From Streptococcus respiraculi (GTDB taxonomy: Bacteria; Bacillota; Bacilli; Lactobacillales; Streptococcaceae): a stretch of DNA of 64,000 bases. Location of the stretch: the NCBI RefSeq assembly GCF_003595525.1, contig NZ_CP022680.1:248001-312000 (forward strand), written 5' to 3'. The translations under genes were made by a program, and so were the position numbers. Under the pieces are notes generated by a model. That model did not search any database. It was not told the DNA's origin and saw only the letters and a program-made list of their open reading frames with translations. Positions 22,893 to 30,039 of this stretch are shown here, piece by piece; the first letter of the stretch is position 1; the number at the start of each line of letters is the position of its first letter.

Positions 22893-22966
22893 CAATATGG
22901 GTAAAAAAGTAAAAAAGCCTGACGGCAATCAGGCTCTAAACAAATAACTTGTAAGGACATAATACC

Positions 22967-23251
22967 ATGAATGAACTTATGAATCAACTATTAGATCAGT
23001 TTGAAGCTGGATTGATGGAACGGTATTTGCGGGTCATGAAACGTATCGGGGATGAAAAAGACCAGTATCCGCTTGAGTTGACAAAGGCAAAATGTTCCAA
23101 AATGCTATTGGGAACAGAAGATACCACCACTTTTGATATGCGTTTCAATTCTCGTGCTGACTTTCCGAAAATTAAAGGGAAACGAGAGAAGTTCCCCAGA
23201 GACGCTGTTATTGAATGGTATCGCAAGAATTGGATGAATACAGGAGTATAA
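22967..23251 (+). CDS. DUF771-like excisionase-type DNA-binding protein
   Basis: 94 aa. The C-terminal half (LTKAKCSKMLLG, FDMRFNSRADFPKIKG, FPRDAVIEWYRKNW) matches the DUF771/MerR-excisionase layout. It could be the excisionase that works with int, or a replication accessory; position in the early region does not decide. Confidence 0.55.
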   Translation: MNELMNQLLDQFEAGLMERYLRVMKRIGDEKDQYPLELTKAKCSKMLLGTEDTTTFDMRFNSRADFPKIKGKREKFPRDAVIEWYRKNWMNTGV

Positions 23252-23252
23252 G

Positions 23253-24041
23253 ATGAAAACATATAGCAAATCAAATGAAATTTTTACGACAGATAATCAT
23301 AGTATTTTTAGCAAAATTAGCAATCGAAAGATTACAGAAAACAGTAAATTAGAAGAAGAACTCCTTTCGGAAGGGCAACGCCAACCAATTTTAGTAAATA
23401 GCAAACTACAGGTAATTGATGGGCAACATAGATTATACTATCTCAAAAAACATCGAAAGCCAGTCCGCTACATCGTTGATCCAACTGCTGATTTTAGAAC
23501 GGTTATATCAATGAACACGTCCGCAGTAAATTGGTCGTTGCGTGATTATGTAGAATCATATTCATTGGAGGGAGACCCTGAATTTATCAAACTTGCAAAA
23601 TTCTTAGAAACAAACGATTTACTTAGTGATAAGGTGATTATTACGGCTGGCGCAGGTCGCCGAGACGGAACCGCTGCAAAAATTATCCAAAAATTGAAAG
23701 AAGGCAACTATGTATTTTCAAATGAGAAACAGTTGAAGAATTTTTGTAGATTCTATGAACAATTGCTTTCTGAAACGAAATTGCCGAATAAACCGTTTCT
23801 TCAGTCAATATTATGGACGCTTTATACGACATCTGTTTTTGATGAAACAAGAATGCTACTTCAATTAAAAAAATCAGATTTAACAAATGAAAACATCGAG
23901 GGATATTCAAAGAAAAATCTTTTATTAACATTTTTGAAAATCTACAACGGTCGATGGAGTGATGACCATCCGTCTGTTATCCAATATTTTATAAATCGTA
24001 AAGGAACATTAGTGATACCTAGTCTACCAAAACAAGATTAA
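23253..24041 (+). CDS. ParB-like domain phage protein
   Basis: 262 aa. The N-terminal 80 residues resemble ParB/sulfiredoxin-type domains: LSEGQRQPILVNSKLQVIDGQHRLYYLKKHRKPVRYIV, with the DGQHR motif of ParB and DndB proteins. The rest (helical, to residue 262) is not recognised. It starts two bases after the previous stop with GGAG upstream. Likely a DNA-associated early function. Confidence 0.55.
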   Translation: MKTYSKSNEIFTTDNHSIFSKISNRKITENSKLEEELLSEGQRQPILVNSKLQVIDGQHRLYYLKKHRKPVRYIVDPTADFRTVISMNTSAVNWSLRDYVESYSLEGDPEFIKLAKFLETNDLLSDKVIITAGAGRRDGTAAKIIQKLKEGNYVFSNEKQLKNFCRFYEQLLSETKLPNKPFLQSILWTLYTTSVFDETRMLLQLKKSDLTNENIEGYSKKNLLLTFLKIYNGRWSDDHPSVIQYFINRKGTLVIPSLPKQD

Positions 24042-24066
24042 CTAGGAATAAAAACAGGAGCATAAG

Positions 24067-24297
24067 ATGAAAGTTATCGAAAAACTAAAAAACTATTTTG
24101 GATTTGACAAGCTTGAAGAAGAGCAAACAGACATCGTTTTGACGGATGTTAAGCGGTGGAAGCAGATTGCGCAGGAAAAGCACGAGGAAGCTATCTTGTA
24201 TCAAGAATTGTACAACGAAGTGATGCATGAGAATCACCGTTTGAGAAAGACACTTCAGGTATTTGAGGAGATAAGAAAGGCAGATGAGTATGCTTAG
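24067..24297 (+). CDS. Early phage protein of unknown function
   Basis: 76 aa, acidic and helical (WKQIAQEKHEEAILYQELYNEVMHENHRL), coiled-coil-like. Site CAGGAG. Overlaps the next gene by 14 bp. Confidence 0.6.
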   Translation: MKVIEKLKNYFGFDKLEEEQTDIVLTDVKRWKQIAQEKHEEAILYQELYNEVMHENHRLRKTLQVFEEIRKADEYA

Positions 24298-24529
24298 TGA
24301 GTTGTTAGGTGGAATTTGTGTCGTATCGCTGATTCTTGTGCTGTATATGTTTGAAGCCCTTAAAGATATGATACGTGAAGAAAAGGCTCGTAAAAAGTAT
24401 CAGGAGTATTTGCGTATACAGCGTGAGAAAGAAGAGTACGCTTTGGCTGTTCTTACTGCTTATCAAACAGAGGAGCGAGAAAGAGTGCGTCAATCACTCA
24501 GAAGCTGGCAAGGGATTGATGTTGGATAG
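24284..24529 (+). CDS. Phage membrane protein with charged coiled tail
   Basis: 81 aa: one N-terminal hydrophobic helix (LLGGICVVSLILVLYMF), then a charged helix (REEKARKKYQEYLRIQREKEEY). Function unknown. Confidence 0.58.
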   Translation: MSMLSELLGGICVVSLILVLYMFEALKDMIREEKARKKYQEYLRIQREKEEYALAVLTAYQTEERERVRQSLRSWQGIDVG

Positions 24530-24537
24530 GAGGGTGT

Positions 24538-25410
24538 ATGGCTAGTGAAATCAAGTGGATTAAAATTGTGACGGATATTTTTGATGATGAAAAAATTCTG
24601 CTGATAGAATCATTGCCAGAAGCGGATACTATTCTTGTCATTTGGTTCAAATTGCTTACGCTAGCTGGGAAGCAGAATTACAGCGGAGTGCTGTTAATGA
24701 ATGACAGGGTACACTATACAGATGAAATGCTTGCAACCATTTTCAGGCGTCCGTTTAACACGGTAAAATTGGCTTTGTCTACGTTTGAGCAGTTTGGAAT
24801 GATTGAGATTATCAATAATGCGATTACCATTCCAAATTGGGAGAAACATCAAAATATTGATGGGATGGATAAGGTTAGAGAAAGCACTCGTAAGAGGGTG
24901 GCACTGCATAGAGAACGCCAAAAAATGCTGGCAAATGGTAACGTTACATGTAACGTTACAGTAACGCATGGTAACGCACTAGATAAAGATAAAGAGAAAG
25001 ATAAAGAAGAAGATATAAATAATAAATGTCCTTTTCAGGACATCATTGCTTATCTTAATTCTGCTGTCAATAAAAACTATCGTGCCAACAGCAACAATAC
25101 CAAAAAACTGATACAGGCTCGTTGGAAGGAAGGCTATACTTTAGATGATTTCAAAAAAGTCATTGATAATAAGGTTGCTGACTGGAAGGGGACGGAGTGG
25201 GAGAAATATTTGCAACCCTCCACGCTTTTCCGTGAGAGTAACTTTGACAAGTATCTAAATCAAACCATAAGCCCGTCCACTAAAAGTCCAAAAACGAATG
25301 TGCCAGAATGGAGCAACAATCCAATCAAGACAGAGCAGACCGTGGAGGGGCAGGCGAAGATGAGGGCGCTATTTGATGAATTAGCGAAGATGGAGAAAGG
25401 AGATACCTAG
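24538..25410 (+). CDS. Phage replisome organizer / replication initiator
   Basis: 290 aa. The N-terminal replisome-organizer domain (about 1-120: KWIKIVTDIFDDEKILLIESLPE, FRRPFNTVKLALSTFEQFGMI, WEKHQNIDGMDKVRE) binds the origin. The C-terminal conserved phage domain (FQDIIAYLNSAVNKNYRANSNNTKKLI, KVADWKGTEWEKYLQPSTLF) likely contacts the helicase loader. The linker (residues 133-155) is encoded by a GTAACG repeat cluster, typical of origins lying inside phage initiator genes. AGGAGGGTGT precedes the ATG. Confidence 0.88.
   Translation: MASEIKWIKIVTDIFDDEKILLIESLPEADTILVIWFKLLTLAGKQNYSGVLLMNDRVHYTDEMLATIFRRPFNTVKLALSTFEQFGMIEIINNAITIPNWEKHQNIDGMDKVRESTRKRVALHRERQKMLANGNVTCNVTVTHGNALDKDKEKDKEEDINNKCPFQDIIAYLNSAVNKNYRANSNNTKKLIQARWKEGYTLDDFKKVIDNKVADWKGTEWEKYLQPSTLFRESNFDKYLNQTISPSTKSPKTNVPEWSNNPIKTEQTVEGQAKMRALFDELAKMEKGDT
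24938..24976. other. Putative phage replication origin (iterons)
   Basis: GTAACG occurs four times (24938, 24950, 24961, 24971), twice as the palindrome GTAACGTTAC, inside the initiator gene. Spacing of 10-12 bp places the copies on one helix face. Confidence 0.65.
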
Positions 25411-25620
25411 GTGTTTATTTTAAAACATGGCCTGAAGCAGGATAAGCCTTATCTGCGTAATGCAGAGTTTAAGTGTACTGGTATTGATTTGTCTTATTGC
25501 GAAGAACCTCGAAAAGCCATGAAGTTCGCTTCTAGGTCCGTAGCGATTTTAGTATCAAGAGCTTTGATTGCTTACGGCAATTTTTACCCGATAGAGGAGG
25601 AAGGTCTTGAACGGACTTGA
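25411..25620 (+). CDS. Early phage protein of unknown function
   Basis: 69 aa, GTG start directly after the initiator stop, with AAAGGAG nine bases upstream. It contains LRNAEFKCTGIDLSYCEEPRKAMKFASRSVAIL. No family recognised. Confidence 0.6.
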   Translation: MFILKHGLKQDKPYLRNAEFKCTGIDLSYCEEPRKAMKFASRSVAILVSRALIAYGNFYPIEEEGLERT

Positions 25621-25786
25621 TAGATTGTTTGCCATGCAGTCATGGTCATGGGCTAATGATTGTCATTTGAAAATGTCGGAGAAGGTCAGGTTGATGTCTT
25701 TATCTGATCAGGAATTTAAAGATGAGCTGGAGAGAATGGCTCGAGAAATAAAAGAAAGTAGGTATATGAATGGACACGTTAATTGA
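25607..25786 (+). CDS. Small early phage protein
   Basis: 59 aa with TTG start at 25607, just after AGGAGGAAG; overlaps the previous gene by 14 bp. Acidic helical sequence (LMSLSDQEFKDELERMAREIKES). Unknown function. Confidence 0.5.
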   Translation: MNGLDRLFAMQSWSWANDCHLKMSEKVRLMSLSDQEFKDELERMAREIKESRYMNGHVN

Positions 25787-25880
25787 ATTTGCAAAAGAAG
25801 TCGGAATGGCTTTGATTTGGATTATACTTGGCTATTTAGTCGGTAAAGACAGTGTGAGAAAGGACAGGGAAGATGATTAA
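25770..25880 (+). CDS. Small phage membrane protein
   Basis: 36 aa with one hydrophobic helix ([15 protein letters not shown]) and a charged tail; overlaps genes on both sides. Unknown function. Confidence 0.45.
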   Translation: MDTLIEFAKEVGMALIWIILGYLVGKDSVRKDREDD

Positions 25881-26295
25881 CAATGTTGTATTAGTGGGTC
25901 GGATGACGAGAGATGCGGAGTTGAGCTACACTCAGTCCAATCAAGCGGTAGCGACATTTACGCTTGCGGTGAATCGTAATTTCAAGAATCAGAATGGTGA
26001 GCGAGAGGCGGATTTTGTCAATTGCGTGATGTGGCGACAACAGGCTGAGAATTTGGCCAATTGGACTAAGAAGGGTGCTTTAATTGGTATTGCTGGTCGG
26101 ATTCAGACACGGAACTATGAAAATCAGCAGGGACGACGTGTCTATGTGACAGAAGTGATTGCGGATAGTTTCCAGTTGCTAGAAAGCAAGTCGAAAGAAA
26201 ATAAGGCAGCAAATCAGGCTTCGATGGAACAACATGCACCACACTTTGGACCAGCTAGTCCAGTAGATGTGTCAGAAGATGATTTTCCGTTTTAG
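25873..26295 (+). CDS. ssb: Single-stranded DNA-binding protein
   Basis: 140-aa phage SSB. The OB fold begins [20 protein letters not shown] and continues with [28 protein letters not shown] and [15 protein letters not shown]. The acidic C-terminal tip EDDFPF is the conserved protein-interaction tail. Overlaps the upstream small gene by 8 bp. Confidence 0.95.
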   Translation: MINNVVLVGRMTRDAELSYTQSNQAVATFTLAVNRNFKNQNGEREADFVNCVMWRQQAENLANWTKKGALIGIAGRIQTRNYENQQGRRVYVTEVIADSFQLLESKSKENKAANQASMEQHAPHFGPASPVDVSEDDFPF

Positions 26296-26304
26296 GAGGT
26301 AGAG

Positions 26305-26637
26305 ATGTCAAAAGGAATTTTCACAGGGATAAAAATTACAAGTTCATCAGATCTTACGGATGCGACGATTGATGTCAGTGGTGTGAGGGCTTTAGAAAAA
26401 ACATTGGGGTATATTCGTTATTTGGAGGATGAAAACAAGAAGTTACAAGAGAAAAATGATTTTCTTGAAGATGAGAGACGTCGTTGTTACCTTGACATGA
26501 AAAAGGATGAGGAGACGATTGAACGCTTGAAGCGTAGTAATCTTTACCTGACGCAACTGATCATTGATGTACATCAAGGGTCTGATCGGTTAAAACTGGA
26601 CAGACGGAAGCAGAGAAGGAAGTGGAGAATGGGATGA
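26305..26637 (+). CDS. Coiled-coil phage protein
   Basis: 110 aa; residues 30-80 form a charged coiled coil (LEDENKKLQEKNDFLEDERRR). AGGAGG precedes the ATG. Function unknown. Confidence 0.6.
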   Translation: MSKGIFTGIKITSSSDLTDATIDVSGVRALEKTLGYIRYLEDENKKLQEKNDFLEDERRRCYLDMKKDEETIERLKRSNLYLTQLIIDVHQGSDRLKLDRRKQRRKWRMG

Positions 26638-26870
26638 AACAATTTGATAATATAACAAAACCCCAACACTACCACGGGAAATACGGGCTTGAAGCCATGA
26701 GTGTTGTCGATAATTTCATCGGTGATTTAGCTGGGAAAGCAGCCTATTGCTGGGGTAATGTCATCAAGTATTTATTACGGTTTCAGATGAAAAATGGGAT
26801 TGAGGATTTGAAAAAGGCACGTCAGCATTTAGATTGGTTGATTAAAGAATTGGAGAAAGTAGATGAATAA
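26634..26870 (+). CDS. DUF3310-type phage protein
   Basis: 78 aa matching the DUF3310 layout (KPQHYHGKYGLEAMSVVDNFIGD, AYCWGNVIKYLLRF, GIEDLKKARQHLDWLI), common in phage nucleotide-metabolism/early regions. ATG 26634 overlaps the previous stop (ATGA); ATG 26622 is an alternative. Confidence 0.8.
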   Translation: MKQFDNITKPQHYHGKYGLEAMSVVDNFIGDLAGKAAYCWGNVIKYLLRFQMKNGIEDLKKARQHLDWLIKELEKVDE

Positions 26871-27378
26871 ACAAGAAGCGATTGAGAAACTTGAAGGAAT
26901 AAGTTGGGAATATGAAGACCGACATTTTAAAATAACAGACGCAGTAGAATTAGATGACGCAATCGACATCATTAATCAAATCGACGACTGCCCGAAAGTC
27001 AAAATCCCGCGTTTTGTGGCGGATTGGTATGAGAGGAACAAGGGGGATTTAGAATATAATCTTTATCTTTACCAAATTTCCATTTACGAGGAAAAAGTTA
27101 AAGAAGATAATTTCTTTTACTGGACGCAAACATCAGAAAATCCTGTTCATACACTTATTAACATGCACCAATTTGGCTATGAGGTTGAGCAGGAGAAGAA
27201 ATACAAGGTTAAGATTGCGAATAACGGAAGTCAGCCATTGACGTTTAAAAAATTAGGGCAAAAAATCTTCTTTGTTGATGAAAAATGCGATGAGTCTTTC
27301 ACTAAACAAGAATTAGAGCAAGCTGGATTTGGATGGGTGTTCGATTGCGCTGGTGTGGAAGTAGTGGAGGTGGAGTGA
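26863..27378 (+). CDS. DUF1642-type phage protein
   Basis: 171 aa with the DUF1642 pattern: VKIPRFVADWYERNK, NPVHTLINMHQFGYEVEQEKKYKVKI, and a C-terminal TKQELEQAGFGWVFD segment. Frequent in early regions of streptococcal and lactococcal phages; role unknown. Confidence 0.8.
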   Translation: MNKQEAIEKLEGISWEYEDRHFKITDAVELDDAIDIINQIDDCPKVKIPRFVADWYERNKGDLEYNLYLYQISIYEEKVKEDNFFYWTQTSENPVHTLINMHQFGYEVEQEKKYKVKIANNGSQPLTFKKLGQKIFFVDEKCDESFTKQELEQAGFGWVFDCAGVEVVEVE

Positions 27379-27569
27379 TGAAAATATTATTCAACGGCAA
27401 ATTCTCCTATATTCTCACATTTGCGTTCCATTGGCTTATTTTATCGTTCGTTTGGACCGAGTTAGAGAACTCTTTTTATAGTCATACTGTACCAAGTCCG
27501 GAGGATTCTATTATTCAAATTCTTGCAGTTAGTTATATTACTTATATCTTAGGAAAGGACAACTCATGA
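27378..27569 (+). CDS. Phage membrane protein
   Basis: 63 aa with two hydrophobic segments (YILTFAFHWLILSFVW; IIQILAVSYITYILG). ATG overlaps the previous stop by one base. Unknown function. Confidence 0.55.
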   Translation: MKILFNGKFSYILTFAFHWLILSFVWTELENSFYSHTVPSPEDSIIQILAVSYITYILGKDNS

Positions 27570-27718
27570 GATATTTAGACGACAGATGTGATTTTTGTTA
27601 TGAGAGGCTAGAAGATTGCACTTGTGATGAAGATGATTGGCTTGTAGATTTGTATCCCTGCGGGTGCTGTACGTGTTGCGGGTGTTCTTGTTGGATGGAT
27701 GAGGAGGAAGACGAATGA
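27566..27718 (+). CDS. Cysteine-rich 50-aa phage protein
   Basis: 50 aa with eleven cysteines and many acidic residues: RCDFC, EDCTCDEDD, then a cluster CGCCTCCGCSCW. Overlaps both neighbours by four bases (ATGA), so it is in the translated operon. The Cys density suggests a metal-binding knuckle or metallothionein-like protein. No family recognised. Confidence 0.6.
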   Translation: MRYLDDRCDFCYERLEDCTCDEDDWLVDLYPCGCCTCCGCSCWMDEEEDE

Positions 27719-27912
27719 CTAACAAATTCAGAGAAGGTCTAGTAAAAGGCTATGTATTAGGCTGTTTCATAGGCCTAATGATCAGTGTAGCTTTTTTAGC
27801 GCATAGCGTCGCTAAGTTACAAGACCAGATTGATAGTCTGTACCAACGCAATGAAGTACTTACGCAGCAATTGCAAGAAATGAATAAGTATGTACGGTAT
27901 CCAGGAGGGTGA
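27715..27912 (+). CDS. Phage membrane protein
   Basis: 65 aa; one membrane helix (YVLGCFIGLMISVAFLAHSV) then a coiled segment (KLQDQIDSLYQRNEVLTQQLQEM). Unknown function. Confidence 0.58.
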   Translation: MTNKFREGLVKGYVLGCFIGLMISVAFLAHSVAKLQDQIDSLYQRNEVLTQQLQEMNKYVRYPGG

Positions 27913-27914
27913 AG

Positions 27915-28184
27915 ATGACAACAGCTGAGAAAATCGAGTACATTCTAAAAGTCAACTACTGGACGCAACAGCAACTCGCAGATAAAATTGGTGTAAAACA
28001 GACTACTATTTCTGCTTGGAAGCTTGGGCGAGTTGTCAGAAATAGCTATATTCCTCAAATTGAACTACTCTACAATCAGGCAATTCAATTGGAACGGGCG
28101 AGGTTGAAACCGAAAAATAGAGTCTTGTCTGAACGTGGGAAGCTGGTGCTGAAGTTCCCGTGGTATAGCTATCAGCAAAAATAA
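27915..28184 (+). CDS. XRE-like helix-turn-helix protein
   Basis: 89 aa: TAEKIEYILKVNYWTQQQLADKIGVKQTTISAWKLGR is a clear helix-turn-helix. ATG 27915 follows AGGAGGGTG; a GTG six bases earlier is less likely. Late-early regulator candidate. Confidence 0.75.
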   Translation: MTTAEKIEYILKVNYWTQQQLADKIGVKQTTISAWKLGRVVRNSYIPQIELLYNQAIQLERARLKPKNRVLSERGKLVLKFPWYSYQQK

Positions 28185-28257
28185 AAAAAGCCAGCCTGCG
28201 CTGACTCCTTGTGAATAATAACCATACTAATATTATATCACAAAGGAGAGAGCGAGA

Positions 28258-28695
28258 GTGACTTTTTTTCCAGAGATTAACGAAAAACAGACAATCAGAA
28301 ATGCTAAGAGAAAACTGAAAGAATATCCACGTTGGCGCAGAATTGCAGGCGATATTGACGGTCAGAAAGTCACAGCGACTTACTCCTTTGAGCCGAGACA
28401 GTCGCATGGAAGTCCGAGCAGACCAGTTGAGAGATTGGTAATAAGTAAGGTAGATGCACTAGCAGAGCTTGAAGCTATCGAGTATGCAGTGGGTCATCTG
28501 CTTGATCCGTATCAGCGTAAAATACTTTATGATTTGTATTTGACCAACTATCCAAAATCTAATGCGGAATTAGAGAATGAATTAGGATATGAGAAAACTC
28601 GTTATCATGAGATTGTGTCTAATGCTTTACTAGCTTTTGCGGAACTTTACAGAAGTGGTTGCTTGGTTGCTCTGAGCGGAATAATAGCGGAATAA
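28258..28695 (+). CDS. ArpU-family late transcription regulator
   Basis: 145 aa, GTG start after AAAGGAGAG. It fits the ArpU/RinA-like family (FPEINEKQTIRNAKRKLKEYPRWRRIAG, LDPYQRKILYDLYL, NAELENELGYEKTRYHEIVSNALLAFAELY), sigma-like activators of phage late genes, and lies at the early/late boundary as expected. Confidence 0.85.
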   Translation: MTFFPEINEKQTIRNAKRKLKEYPRWRRIAGDIDGQKVTATYSFEPRQSHGSPSRPVERLVISKVDALAELEAIEYAVGHLLDPYQRKILYDLYLTNYPKSNAELENELGYEKTRYHEIVSNALLAFAELYRSGCLVALSGIIAE

Positions 28696-28795
28696 TAGCG
28701 GAGTTTCTAACCGTTTTTAATGATAAAATAGTATCATGAATGAAAAGGCAAGAGACTTTCTCTTGTCTTTTACTGTATATAAAGGAGGTGCAATC

Positions 28796-29362
28796 ATGAA
28801 GCGAGTTGAGCCGATTAGAGACACAGATGATATTGAGCGTTTGAAAGACTATCTACGTTCTCGTAGTGAACGGGATTACGTGCTGATCATGTGCGGTCTT
28901 TATTCAGGACTTCGGATTAGCGATATTGTACCTCTGCAAGTAAAGCAAGTAACTGGCGATCGTATTGAGATAGTCGAAAAAAAGACAGGCAAAGTCAAGA
29001 AGTTTGCAATCAATGATGAATTAAGAAAGGCACTCAATCATTATATAAAGCAGAATGATTTGAAAGGATACGACTATCTCTTTCCCAGCAAAAAGAAACA
29101 GCGAGCAAATGGAGTTCGGATTGCTCACATTGGTCGAGTGGCTGCTTACCAGATATTCAAGAAGGCTGCAAACCATATCGGTCTAACGAATATCGGCACT
29201 CACTCGATGAGAAAGACTTTTGGCTATCATTTCTACAATCAGACTGGCAATGTAGTTTTATTGATGGAGTTGTTTAATCATTCATCACCAGACATTACAT
29301 TAATTTATATTGGCTATAAGCAAGATGAATTGGATGAAGCGATGCTTAATTTTAGCTATTAA
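28796..29362 (+). CDS. Short tyrosine recombinase (second integrase-like protein)
   Basis: 188 aa from ATG 28796 (AAAGGAGGTG). Catalytic-domain-only tyrosine recombinase: Arg in YSGLRISDIVPL (near 42), HSMRKTFGYH (near 138), and Tyr in LIYIGYKQDEL (near 175); the second His box reads FNHSSPDI. It has no arm-binding or core-binding domain. Similar short integrases precede packaging genes in streptococcal phages; the target is not known. Confidence 0.82.
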   Translation: MKRVEPIRDTDDIERLKDYLRSRSERDYVLIMCGLYSGLRISDIVPLQVKQVTGDRIEIVEKKTGKVKKFAINDELRKALNHYIKQNDLKGYDYLFPSKKKQRANGVRIAHIGRVAAYQIFKKAANHIGLTNIGTHSMRKTFGYHFYNQTGNVVLLMELFNHSSPDITLIYIGYKQDELDEAMLNFSY

Positions 29363-29371
29363 AAGGCTATC

Positions 29372-29488
29372 TATTTAACACAATGAGAATTTGTAAATAA
29401 GAAAATAGAAAAACACGGAAGATACTTAGAGAGAGTAAGAGAGACGAACTGTGAATTTTATTTAACAGAATATAAGATATGTTAAATA
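29372..29488. repeat. Repeated TATTTAACA boxes
   Basis: TATTTAACA at 29372-29380 and 29459-29467, and its exact inverse TGTTAAATA at 29480-29488, the last two forming a dyad with a 12-bp centre directly downstream of the short recombinase. Confidence 0.6.
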
Positions 29489-29552
29489 TAGCACCTTAAA
29501 AAATACCTTCCCTATACTTAAAAAAATACCTCTACCTTAAAAAACGAAAGGA
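29489..29552. repeat. A-rich direct repeats before HNH
   Basis: Three copies of a CTTAAAAAA(A) word followed by TACCT-like text within about 55 bp. May belong to the packaging or late-promoter region; nothing else recognised between the recombinase and HNH genes. Confidence 0.4.
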
Positions 29553-29558
29553 GCCCCT

Positions 29559-29894
29559 ATGCAAGCAAGAGCAGACCGCAAAGGAAAACACCGGGTGGCC
29601 TTTGAAAAGAACAAGAAGGTTATTTTAAAAACTCGTAATACTTGTGGTATCTGTGGTAATCCAGTTGATAAGAGTTTGAGGTATCCTCATCCACTCAGTC
29701 CAGTAATTGACCACATCATTCCAGTCATCAAGAATGGTCATCCATCAGACATAGATAACTTACAGCTTGCGCATTGGCAATGTAATAGACAGAAGTCTGA
29801 TAAGTTGTATGCTGATGAGCGAGCAAGTGATACAAAAGTGATTGGAAATCGCAATCTTCCACAGAGTTGCGATTGGACTTTATACAAAGGATAA
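29559..29894 (+). CDS. HNH endonuclease (packaging-associated)
   Basis: 111 aa. CGICGNPVD (CxxC), VIDHIIPVIKNGHPSDIDNLQLAHWQCNRQKSDK, the classic HNH/zinc layout. Such small HNH proteins sit next to terminase and portal genes in long-tailed phages and assist cos cleavage with the terminase. AAAGGAGCCCC precedes the ATG. Confidence 0.88.
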   Translation: MQARADRKGKHRVAFEKNKKVILKTRNTCGICGNPVDKSLRYPHPLSPVIDHIIPVIKNGHPSDIDNLQLAHWQCNRQKSDKLYADERASDTKVIGNRNLPQSCDWTLYKG

Positions 29895-29946
29895 TGCAAT
29901 GAAAATGTATAGAGATGAAAAAATGAAAATCTTGCAGTCTTGTCAG

Positions 29947-29990
29947 AAAGGGGGGGATACCACCCTCCCCTTAGAGGCTCGCGAGCTTCA
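29947..29990. other. GC-rich hairpin region, candidate cos
   Basis: GGGGGGGAT-ACC-ACCCTCCCC and then the palindrome GCTCGCGAGC, in an otherwise AT-rich stretch between HNH and portal. GC-rich symmetry beside HNH is what a cos site would look like; purely positional inference. Confidence 0.3.
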
Positions 29991-30039
29991 CGCCGTCACT
30001 ATGCATTTTTTCTCGTGCCAAATGAAAGGAAAATGGAAA

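Noticed and set aside
22897..22947. Sixteen-codon frame containing an AGCCTGA/TCAGGCT hairpin
   Set aside because: Too short to call as a gene; the hairpin lacks a T-run, so not called as a terminator.
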